Shown: positions 8,839 to 16,862 of the stretch, in pieces | How the letters are laid out: every line of letters starts with the position of its first letter | Numbering within the stretch: position 1 is the first letter of the stretch | NCBI GenBank assembly: GCA_938042245.1 | Contig: CALIRO010000031.1 | Span: 1 to 64,000 of the forward strand | Direction: 5' to 3' | Source of the DNA: an uncultured Thermoguttaceae bacterium | Lineage (GTDB): Bacteria > Planctomycetota > Planctomycetia > Pirellulales > Thermoguttaceae | DNA: 64,000 nucleotides | Translations under genes and position numbers: made by a program | Notes under the pieces: model-generated | Told to the model about the DNA's origin: nothing | Databases searched by the model: none | Seen by the model: the letters and a program-made list of their open reading frames with translations, nothing else

Positions 8839-11800
8839 TTATCCGCGTAAACGACTTTTGAGTACGCCTTCATATTCTTGGGCTCGGCGGACAATAAAGA
8901 CCACAATGGCCACCACCAAAGGCGGGATGGGCGGCAGCAGGACCGCCCACATTTTATAGGCGTCCTGGACCCGGCGGATTTGAGTGGCCAATTGGGTTTC
9001 GACGCGTTTAATTTCTCGATCCCGTTCGGCCTCCGCTTCTTTGACCTTGGCGTCAAGCCGCCGCTGGCCGCTCCGCTCCAGCATCACCATCTGGATGGCT
9101 TTTTCCAGTTCTGGCATGTCAGTACGTTTGCGGAGTTCATCGACCTGTTGATCCAATTTCCGCTGTTCTTCATCCCGGACTTTTTCTGCTTTTTTGTAAG
9201 CTTCGTCTCGGATTTTGGCGGTTTCTTCACGGGCCTGTCGGGTGGCCTCTTCGATCCGAGTAAGTGTGCGGTGTTTAGGCCGACGTTTGCGAAGCTCAAA
9301 AAACCGAGTCTCGCCGGCCAATTCGTCCAAAACGTTCAGCACAAAAGTTACATTGTCGAAATCGAAGGTAATGCCTAGCTCTTCGATTTCGCCTTGTTCG
9401 CGCAGGGCAAAGAAGGTAGGCGTCAGCATGTCGATGTCGGCCACCACGACGGCATTCACTTCCTGAGGCTTTGGCTTTTCCGGCGACGAAGGGGCCGACT
9501 CTTTGGCAGCAGGCTGTTCGGACGGCACCGGTTTTTCTTCTGCAGAAGGTTGTCCTTGTTTGTCAGCGGGTTCCGATTTTTGCTCACCAGATTCGAAAGG
9601 CGCCTCTTTTTTTGCCCCAGGTTCGGAGCCCGGTTGCTCTTTCGAGGCCGATTCGGCAGGGGCAGGTGTGGTAGATTCGGAACCCAGGTTTTTTCCCTCT
9701 ACTGAGGGGCTGGTTGGGGATTCGGAATGGTCGGTTGTTGAACCAGCCGGCGCCGGAGAAACCTGCACCGGCAGAGCCGTGGCCAACCAAGCCCCCGTTG
9801 GCCACAGGCCGCTCGATCCGGTAGGCAACGGCAACTCGCTAGCAGATGCCTCGGGTTTCAGTTTGCCTCGGATGCGGGCGGCCAAAATATACTGCTCGTT
9901 GGTCGGTCTCATCCAAGCGGTCGGATTGAGCTGCCGAGATCCGGTAAATGGATTCACCCGGACCAGTTCCTGATATCGAACCACTCCGGTTCGAGGCCCG
10001 GTACGCAAAAGGGCGTCAAAGTCCAACTCGGAGGTACGCAATTTGCTAAGCGAGCCTGGAAACGGCAGCAGCATATTCTGAAGCCCCTTGGTAATGGGAC
10101 TTTGGCGATAGAACGGTTCTGCTGCGCCGGATCCCTGCCCCACAAAGACAAACTGCTTCTGCTCCCGGAACAGATCGATCTTCGGATAGGGATTGTAGTC
10201 CTGCCAAATGATCTGATCCTTGGGGAACTCGATCCCTAACAGGCTCCACAGTTCTTGGATGTCGCCTTTGGGCAGGTCCCGGGGAAACATCATGAACGGA
10301 CTGCTAGGTGGTCGGCGTGGCTCACTGGTAGCCGGTACCCACGGCGCAAACCGCGGACACGGATCTTCAAAAATCGCCGTGGGGATACCGGACCGAACCG
10401 CTTCCAGAAAATGTTTCATCTGTTCTGGCGTGAGCGTCGAAGGCTGGACGGCCAACAGTACATCCACCTCACCCGGTTGCACGGGACTATTCAGATCGAT
10501 CCGTTTGACTTCATATTGTTTTTCTAGTTCGTCGATGATCGGCCACTGTTGCACGCCGGCCAAAAAGTTTCCTTGCAGGCCTGCATCGGTGTCAATGATC
10601 CCCACCTTTTTGCGTTTCTGACCGGCCACAATCGCCAAGGAACGAACCAGCTCGTATTCGACCGGAATGCCACGGTCGATAAACGGCACGACGACCTTTT
10701 CCAATCCGCAGGTAAAGGCCACCCCCAGGAAGAGGTTATCCGTGCGGAGCGTCCCTCGGTCAATGCTGCGCACTTCCTTGGCCTGGATTTTGTAGCGTTG
10801 TTCGGCCCGGGCCGCCTCTTCACTGTATTGGCTGGTTTCATTGATGATCAGGCGGATCTTCTCCTTGCCCAACGCAGCCAGCTCATACAGATGGTGTAAA
10901 ATGTTAAGCCGGGTTTGCACATACGATTCCGGCACCTCGGAAGCCGGACTAATAAACGCCTCGATCACAATCGGCCGATCCACCTGAAGCTCTCGTACCA
11001 GACGGACCGTCTCCGGCGAAAGCGAGTTAATCCGTTCACTGGTTACATCCAACCGAAGGTTATACGCCTGGAAGAACAGAATCAACCCTACCGCAGCGCC
11101 GCCCACAGCCAGAATACGCAAGATGTAATGGCCTGGTAAATCCGCCGTCTGAATCCCCAAGCGAGGCCACAGCATTAAAACCCCTAAGTGTACAAACAAA
11201 TATCCTATCATCACAAGTACACTTACCGTCATCGCTGGCAATACATACAATAGCCCCCACCCAACCACCAGAAAGACAACCACACTCACTAAATGCAACA
11301 GACCGTACATGGCAGCTACCGAACCGACCACCGGCCCCAGGCGCCAATGCCGCCGACCAATCAGCACCATGCATACATAGAGCATCAGCACGACAATCGA
11401 CAAGAAATAGACGATTCCCGCCAAGCTGACCACGCCCCGTACAAAATCGGCCAATTGCCCGCCAATCCCCCATCGCTGGCATTGGACAGCCCATTGGGGA
11501 TTTCGCAACAGGGCCGCTAGCACAGGCGTTGTCCCTAGGACTACTAAAATCCCATTAAACAACGCCCCCAGAATGTAGGCCACCGTTACATTGGCCGTCA
11601 AAAATGAAGCCACCATGCCGACGGCCAACATCGCCAGCCCCACCAACCAGTAGCCAAAATAGGTCCCGATGAATAATCCCAGGTCCGGATCGCCTAGGCT
11701 CTCTAGGACCGTATAGGTGCACAGCATCGAAAACAGCAGCGATACACTGTAGATGGCCACTGCCGCCAGATATTTGCCCAGTACGATGTCCCAGTCTGTA

Positions 11801-12087
11801 GCCGGGATAGTAAGCAAAAGTTCATCTGTCCCCTGCCGACGCTCCTCCGCCCAGATCGACATCGTAATGGCCGGAATAAATACTAACATAATCCATGGAA
11901 ACCACTTGTTCAGTTGGTCCAAATTGGCCAGATTGGTATTGAAAAACTCATCCGGCCAAAAAGCGGCCATCACACTTAACCACACGAACACACAAATAAA
12001 TAAATACCCCGTCGGACTGGAAAAGTAGCTGACAAAATTCCGCTTAAAAACCGCCCAAAGTACGTTCGGATTGATCAGGTTGCTCAT
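8839..12087 (-). CDS. Fused ABC-2 permease (GldF-like) and GldG-like auxiliary protein
   Basis: A 1082 aa membrane protein. Residues 1 to about 345 are a multi-span ABC-2 permease (pattern SSPTGYLFICVFVWLS, EERRQGTDELLLTIPATDWD). Residues of about 350-700 match the ABC_transp_aux/GldG extracytoplasmic domain (LDVTSERINSLSPETVRLV). A Pro/Ser/Glu-rich linker follows at about 750-870, then a conserved segment with NAVVVADIDMLTP, a charged coiled coil at about 955-1040 and a final membrane helix (LLPPIPPLVVAIVVFIV). In Bacteroidota GldF and GldG are separate proteins; here they are one chain. Placed between its ATPase (upstream, 335-base gap) and the DUF4340 gene (downstream, 105-base gap). The transported substrate is unknown. 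The family call is secure; gliding is not implied. Confidence 0.9.
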   Translation of the reverse strand: MSNLINPNVLWAVFKRNFVSYFSSPTGYLFICVFVWLSVMAAFWPDEFFNTNLANLDQLNKWFPWIMLVFIPAITMSIWAEERRQGTDELLLTIPATDWDIVLGKYLAAVAIYSVSLLFSMLCTYTVLESLGDPDLGLFIGTYFGYWLVGLAMLAVGMVASFLTANVTVAYILGALFNGILVVLGTTPVLAALLRNPQWAVQCQRWGIGGQLADFVRGVVSLAGIVYFLSIVVLMLYVCMVLIGRRHWRLGPVVGSVAAMYGLLHLVSVVVFLVVGWGLLYVLPAMTVSVLVMIGYLFVHLGVLMLWPRLGIQTADLPGHYILRILAVGGAAVGLILFFQAYNLRLDVTSERINSLSPETVRLVRELQVDRPIVIEAFISPASEVPESYVQTRLNILHHLYELAALGKEKIRLIINETSQYSEEAARAEQRYKIQAKEVRSIDRGTLRTDNLFLGVAFTCGLEKVVVPFIDRGIPVEYELVRSLAIVAGQKRKKVGIIDTDAGLQGNFLAGVQQWPIIDELEKQYEVKRIDLNSPVQPGEVDVLLAVQPSTLTPEQMKHFLEAVRSGIPTAIFEDPCPRFAPWVPATSEPRRPPSSPFMMFPRDLPKGDIQELWSLLGIEFPKDQIIWQDYNPYPKIDLFREQKQFVFVGQGSGAAEPFYRQSPITKGLQNMLLPFPGSLSKLRTSELDFDALLRTGPRTGVVRYQELVRVNPFTGSRQLNPTAWMRPTNEQYILAARIRGKLKPEASASELPLPTGSSGLWPTGAWLATALPVQVSPAPAGSTTDHSESPTSPSVEGKNLGSESTTPAPAESASKEQPGSEPGAKKEAPFESGEQKSEPADKQGQPSAEEKPVPSEQPAAKESAPSSPEKPKPQEVNAVVVADIDMLTPTFFALREQGEIEELGITFDFDNVTFVLNVLDELAGETRFFELRKRRPKHRTLTRIEEATRQAREETAKIRDEAYKKAEKVRDEEQRKLDQQVDELRKRTDMPELEKAIQMVMLERSGQRRLDAKVKEAEAERDREIKRVETQLATQIRRVQDAYKMWAVLLPPIPPLVVAIVVFIVRRAQEYEGVLKSRLRG

Positions 12088-12421
12088 AGCCTCACCCTAC
12101 TACTCCACCACTGGAACTTCTAGGAAGCAATTGAACCCTCGGAATGGGATAACCGGAAGCCAGTTCGGCCCGCCAACGATCGGCCCACCATAGTGAAAAT
12201 CCCACTGCTGTTGCCGATGCAATCGAATCCTACTGGTTTCCAGGAGGATTTCCCAAAGAAGCCCTATGCGTGAATAAACAGTCTCCAGAAAGCTCCTTCA
12301 GCCCCCCCCGAGCAAACCAAACGGTTGATTCACCTCCAAACAACCACACCTTACCCTAACTATATAGGCCAACCAGCCCACGCAATACCTACCAGGCTGC
12401 TTCATGAGGGGCGAAATCCGC
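12088..12421. other. Gene-free spacer inside the ABC cluster
   Basis: About 334 bases between the ATPase and permease genes, unusually wide for co-transcribed ABC genes. No ORF with family resemblance, ribosome-binding site or repeat end was found. A promoter for the permease/DUF4340 pair could lie here, but no -35/-10 pair stands out. Confidence 0.35.
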
Positions 12422-13138
12422 TTAATGGGCCCCGGCCCCACTGAGCTCTCGAAATCGTTCATCCAACCGTCGGCCACCTGCGGTAAGCTCCGCGATCGGC
12501 CCGTCATAGATAAGCCGACCTTCGTCAATAAACAGTACCCGCTGCGCCATTGCCTCCACCTCCTGCAAAATATGGGTGGAAAGCAAGATGGTTTTCGTTT
12601 GGCCGAGTTTCCGGATGGTTTCCCGGACTTCATGGATCTGATTGGGGTCTAGCCCGGCGGTAGGTTCGTCCAGGATTAACACATCCGGCTCATGCAACAG
12701 CACCTGCGCCATGCCTACCCGCTGCCGGTAACCGCGCGAAAGTTTGCCGATCGGTTTGCCTATGACCGAACCCAGATCACACAGCTCAATGACGGCCTCG
12801 ATGCGCTGGCGTTTTCTAGGACCTGTCAAACCCCGAGCGTCTGCAAAAAAGTTCAACAAAGCCCGGGGCGTCATATCAGGATACAAAGGTCCATTTTCCG
12901 GCAGATAGCCCAGATGGGCCGACCCGGCCAACCGATCCACCGACATATCATGCCCAGCAATCCGAGCTACCCCAGCCGACGGCGCCAAATAACCGGTCAA
13001 TATCTTCATCGTGGTGCTTTTCCCAGCGCCGTTGGGACCTAAAAATGCCACTACCTCCCCTTGATAGACGCGGAAACTCACATCCCGAATCGCCGCAAAA
13101 TCACCGAAATATTTCGTCAGCCCCTCGGCCTCGATCAT
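12422..13138 (-). CDS. ABC transporter ATP-binding protein (GldA/NatA-like)
   Basis: Cytoplasmic ATPase subunit of about 238 aa driving the downstream ABC-2 permease. Visible motifs in order: Walker A GPNGAGKSTT, Q-loop region LGYLPENGPLY, signature LSRGYRQRVGMAQ, Walker B VLILDEPTAGLD and the switch His in LLSTHILQE. The ATG at 13138 is preferred because the family begins MIEAEGLTKYFG there. The frame extends to an ATG at 13189 with AGGGAG upstream, adding 17 residues, so the longer start remains possible. First gene of the three-gene minus-strand cluster. Confidence 0.93.
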   Translation of the reverse strand: MIEAEGLTKYFGDFAAIRDVSFRVYQGEVVAFLGPNGAGKSTTMKILTGYLAPSAGVARIAGHDMSVDRLAGSAHLGYLPENGPLYPDMTPRALLNFFADARGLTGPRKRQRIEAVIELCDLGSVIGKPIGKLSRGYRQRVGMAQVLLHEPDVLILDEPTAGLDPNQIHEVRETIRKLGQTKTILLSTHILQEVEAMAQRVLFIDEGRLIYDGPIAELTAGGRRLDERFRELSGAGAH

Positions 13139-13189
13139 CGGAAGGGAATCTACCTGAACACTGGCCGAGCCATACCAAGCACCGCACAT

Positions 13190-13631
13190 CCTCGAAACTC
13201 CCTAACAAAAATAGCCAATCCACCTTCTCCGCTTGCCCATTCGGGGCAAAGCCGCATACCTATTCCCCCTGGCAATACCCAGGCTTCTTTTTTCACGCAG
13301 GGCCCTAACCAAAAGGGCATCCCGAGAGGGCGTCTTTGCGTGGGGGGGGCATGCGGGCAGTCATTACAATTAGCCTCTCTGAGGAATCGCCAATAGGCCC
13401 AAGTCTCCCATCTGCTCCGTCCCACGAACGGAAAGCATTATCTTACCCCATTCGATGTATTTTATCCATACGACAAAAGGTTCGAATTGGGTTCAAGGAG
13501 AGAGGAATACCGAGAAAATAGGTATTTTGGGGGATATGTTCCCCTATATCAAGGGGTCATTCCAAGCCAATTCCTTCCTTGGGTGGAAGAGAATTCTAGA
13601 AGATCCTCCATATCCCCCCGGCAGAATGGGA
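13190..13631. other. Gene-free spacer
   Basis: About 440 bases between two minus-strand genes. Overlapping short ORFs occur on both strands, but none looks like a protein family. The region should contain the promoter for the ABC cluster. No confident signal was recognised. Confidence 0.35.
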
Positions 13632-14603
13632 TTATTTGCCCATTATAGGGGGCGGTTGGCTCTCCGCCACAGCAGCGGCTGCATGTAAAGAACGGATGAT
13701 TTCTTCCAGCACCCCTTCTTTATCCACTTCCGTAGCCACAGCAATGTTATGCCGCCATGCAGGCACCCGACGTCGATCAAACACCGTAGCCCCTAGAGTT
13801 AATTCCCCTATCGTTTCTACATCCCCAGCCATTTCCACAAAAGTAAACAGCTCCGGATGCGTCAGCGCCACCAGCCCCACTACATCGTGAATCCGAATGG
13901 CTTCCAAACCTAGCTCTTGCCGATATCCTCGAAACGCTGCGTGCAAAATTTTCCGAACGAATCGGCCTATGCGAGTGGTCTCATCGGGCAGGCGCTGGAG
14001 CCAGTCCAAGGTAAGTTCCACTTGGTTGGTAACGTCCAGGGGGATTAGAAATTTGGTGCAGGGGGTCCGAAACACGGTTCTGGCAGCCTGGGGATCGCAA
14101 TAGATGTTGAATTCAGCCGCTGGAGTAATATTGCCTGGTCCGCTGACCGTACCACCGACGATGATCAATTGGCCCACCAGATAAGGCAGTTCGGGATCTC
14201 GGAGAAAGGCTCGGGCGATATTGGTTAGCGGGCCACAGGCCAGGATGGTAACAGCTTCTGGGGCGGCCCGTACTTCATCACAGATGACTTTTTCCGAGGG
14301 GCGTAGATCCCGACGGACCGCCACTTCAAAGGCCACTCCACCCAGGCCATCTGGGCCAAAGATGCGACGGCCTTCGGTCGGCAGCCCGTGGTCTGGAGCT
14401 GTGGCTGCCCCGATCCGAGGCCACCGGGGGGGATCCACTTGGCTGAGGATGACCTGGACGTTGCGGGTAGCTTGAGCGGGGGGGACATTTCCCCCAACTG
14501 AGGTAATAGCAACTACCTCTACATTAGGATCAAATAACCCCATACACACTGCCACCGCATCGTCGATCCCCGGATCCACATCAAAGATGACCTTTTTCGG
14601 CAT
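13632..14603 (-). CDS. Inosine-uridine preferring nucleoside hydrolase family
   Basis: Cytoplasmic N-ribosidase of 323 aa that splits ribonucleosides into base and ribose for salvage. The Ca-binding signature DVDPGIDDAVAV starts at residue 8, and further family positions include VGGN (near 38) and the central ACGPLTNIA (near 123-131). NPEFNIYCDPQAA is replaced here by PAAEFNIYCDPQAA, keeping the Asn and Asp expected near the ribose. No transporter or purine gene lies beside it. Substrate range (purine, pyrimidine or both) cannot be read from the sequence. Confidence 0.93.
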   Translation of the reverse strand: MPKKVIFDVDPGIDDAVAVCMGLFDPNVEVVAITSVGGNVPPAQATRNVQVILSQVDPPRWPRIGAATAPDHGLPTEGRRIFGPDGLGGVAFEVAVRRDLRPSEKVICDEVRAAPEAVTILACGPLTNIARAFLRDPELPYLVGQLIIVGGTVSGPGNITPAAEFNIYCDPQAARTVFRTPCTKFLIPLDVTNQVELTLDWLQRLPDETTRIGRFVRKILHAAFRGYRQELGLEAIRIHDVVGLVALTHPELFTFVEMAGDVETIGELTLGATVFDRRRVPAWRHNIAVATEVDKEGVLEEIIRSLHAAAAVAESQPPPIMGK

Positions 14604-15252
14604 GGGCCTTCCTAACTAGCCAAATATTTAAAAATTCTTAAAATAGTCAACTTTCCTGCCCTTTCTAGCTCGCCACCCTCGGACTACAACTCTCCTACAT
14701 CACTCCTATTCTTTTTTCTTTCCGCTCAAAAGAGAAAAAATAAAGAAAAAGCAATTCTCCACCGCTCTTTTTCCCCTGTTCCTCTCCTGCTTCAACGGAT
14801 TGTAGGGAAATTAAGGGGGATGTTCCCTTCCCAAATCCCCCTAAAGAGGTATAGCCCCCTCCACTCTATCCATCCGGTGGAGAACTAGCAAGACCGAATC
14901 CCTGCCTCCACTGGCATTGACCCAATTTTCTCGTGAGCTAAAATCCCTTCATTCTGGATACTTTCAAATTGGGGAACCCGTCAGCCGAATAAACAAGCTG
15001 CCTGGTGGATCCGAGCAAAGCCTGTGGATGTCCCTGACGCGCAAACGGCAGTCCAGAACATATAAACCTAGCAAAAAATCAACTAGCACAAAAAATTCTT
15101 GCTTTGGCAGGAATGCCTTGGAGGAGCATTCGGCTGAACTGTTACCAAATTGGTCTTTTTGGGCCAAATATCCGTTTTTCCCGGGGCCAAGGCCGGTTTA
15201 GAGGGGCCTTCCCTAAGGAAACGGCAGGCTAAAATACCGCTGGTGGTGCTGG
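14604..15252. other. AT-rich divergent spacer carrying repeat A1
   Basis: About 650 bases between divergent nucleoside hydrolase and lysS genes. The first 370 bases are AT-rich and hold no ORF. Bases 14973-15145 are repeat A1, listed separately. A short palindromic stretch, AAGGCC...GGCCTT, lies at about 15190-15211. Promoters for both flanking genes should be here. Confidence 0.5.
14973..15145 (+). repeat. Family A repeat, copy A1
   Basis: Best-preserved copy of a short inverted-repeat element. Left end GGAACCCGTCAGCCGAAT and right end (read inwards) GTAACAGTTCAGCCGAAT match at 13 of 18 positions. It is flanked on both sides by the 8 bp direct repeat CAAATTGG (14965-14972 and 15146-15153), as expected of a transposition target duplication. 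A central imperfect hairpin lies at 15034-15051 around GCAA. It encodes no protein. It ends about 107 bases upstream of lysS. Confidence 0.85.
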
Positions 15253-16776
15253 ATGGGGTTAGAAGCGATGGATACTGGACCGGTGGGAGGGGAAGCCTTA
15301 GAGGCGGCCCGACGGGAAAAATTGCAAAAAATCCGCCAGTTAGGGTTGGATCCTTGGGGGGGCCGGTTCGACGGTCATGAGCCGATCGGCCTAATCCGCC
15401 AACGGGAAAAAGAAATCCGCCTGATTCATCCTGGGGATTGTCAGATTGGCCAGCCGCCTGAAGAACAAGGTCCTCGGGTTCGGGCTGCCGGTCGCATTAT
15501 CCTTCAACGTTCCTCAGGGAAGCTCCTTTTTCTGAATATTCGTGACTGGACAGGCCAGATTCAAGTTCTGATCGGCCAGCGTCAGGTGGGGGAAAAGAAC
15601 TGGGCCTTAGCCAAATGCCTAGACCTGGGGGATATTATCGGCGTTGATGGCGAACTAAAGCACACCAAAACCGGCGAACTGAGCATCTTTGCTGACCAGT
15701 TGCATTTTCTGTGTAAATCTCTGGAGCCGCCGCCAGCGAAGTTCAAAGGCCTTCGGGATCCAGAACTTCGGCAACGGATGCGCTATTTGGATTTGGCCTA
15801 CAACGAAGGAGTTTTGGAGCGGTTTCTGCGCCGGACGAAGATCATCGAATCTATTCGTCGGACTTTGGCCTCGGAGGGGTTTGTGGAGGTAGAGGGCCCC
15901 ACGCTTCATGCCATTGCCGGTGGGGCCGCTGCCCGGCCGTTCATCACCCATCACAACGCCCTGGACATAGATCTGTATCTGCGGATCGCTTTGGAATTGC
16001 ATCTGAAGCGGCTTCTAGTTGGGGGCATGGAACGGGTCTATGAGCTGGGACGGGTCTATCGGAACGAAGGGATCAGCCCCCGGCACAACCCGGAGTTTAC
16101 CATGCTGGAAGCCTATCAGGCCTATGGCGATTACCGCACGATGATGGACTTGACCGAGAAGTTGATTGTTGAGGCGATTCGGGCTACGGGGCAGGAACTT
16201 CGCCTTCCCTGGGCAGAGACGCAGATCGATTTTACCCCGCCGTTTGCCCGCCGAAAGTATGACGACCTTTTGGTCGAGTTTGCCCAGGTGGATCCCACGG
16301 ATCCGGTCTCGGTGGCCGAAGCAGCACGCCGGGCTGGTCTGGACCCAACCGGCAAACACCCCGATGTGGTAAAGAATGAACTGTTTGAGACGGTGGTCGT
16401 GGACCGGCTCAGTGGGCCGGTGTTTGTGATGGACTATCCCGCTGCTATTTGTCCCCTTACCAAACGAAAAGCCGACGCACCCCATATTGCCGAACGATTT
16501 GAATTGTTTGTGCAAGGGATGGAGATCGCCAATGCCTATACAGAATTAAACGATCCTGATTTACAGGAGGAACTTTTCCGGACCCAATTGGCTGGGCTTC
16601 CGGAAGAAGAATCCATGGCCCGGATGGACCGGGACTTTATTCGGGCGCTTCGGCATGGGATGCCGCCGGCGGGCGGTCTGGGGATTGGGATTGACCGGTT
16701 GGTGATGTTACTGACCAATGCCCAATCGATCCGGGAGGTCATCCTTTTTCCCCTTTTGCGTCCGGAACAGGAATAA
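15253..16776 (+). CDS. lysS: Lysyl-tRNA synthetase, class II
   Basis: Charges tRNA-Lys with lysine using ATP. Length of 507 aa is normal. An OB-fold anticodon-binding domain (about 70-185) leads into the class II catalytic core. Motif 2 is ERVYELGRVYRNEGISPRHN, the core continues PEFTMLEAYQAY, and motif 3 is GLGIGIDRLVMLLT. The lysine-specific MRYLDL and ARPFITHHNALDIDLYLR stretches are present. The ATG at 15253 is used; ATG 15268, five codons later, is an equal alternative as neither has a strong ribosome-binding site. Repeat A1 lies just upstream. It is followed after 86 bases by the LolC/E-like gene. Confidence 0.97.
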   Translation: MGLEAMDTGPVGGEALEAARREKLQKIRQLGLDPWGGRFDGHEPIGLIRQREKEIRLIHPGDCQIGQPPEEQGPRVRAAGRIILQRSSGKLLFLNIRDWTGQIQVLIGQRQVGEKNWALAKCLDLGDIIGVDGELKHTKTGELSIFADQLHFLCKSLEPPPAKFKGLRDPELRQRMRYLDLAYNEGVLERFLRRTKIIESIRRTLASEGFVEVEGPTLHAIAGGAAARPFITHHNALDIDLYLRIALELHLKRLLVGGMERVYELGRVYRNEGISPRHNPEFTMLEAYQAYGDYRTMMDLTEKLIVEAIRATGQELRLPWAETQIDFTPPFARRKYDDLLVEFAQVDPTDPVSVAEAARRAGLDPTGKHPDVVKNELFETVVVDRLSGPVFVMDYPAAICPLTKRKADAPHIAERFELFVQGMEIANAYTELNDPDLQEELFRTQLAGLPEEESMARMDRDFIRALRHGMPPAGGLGIGIDRLVMLLTNAQSIREVILFPLLRPEQE

Positions 16777-16862
16777 GGGTCGGTTCCCGATTAAGGAAGC
16801 ACAACACTGCTTGCTCCGCCTCAGGAAAGCGGAACAAGATTGGAGGAAAGGAAGCCTTACAA

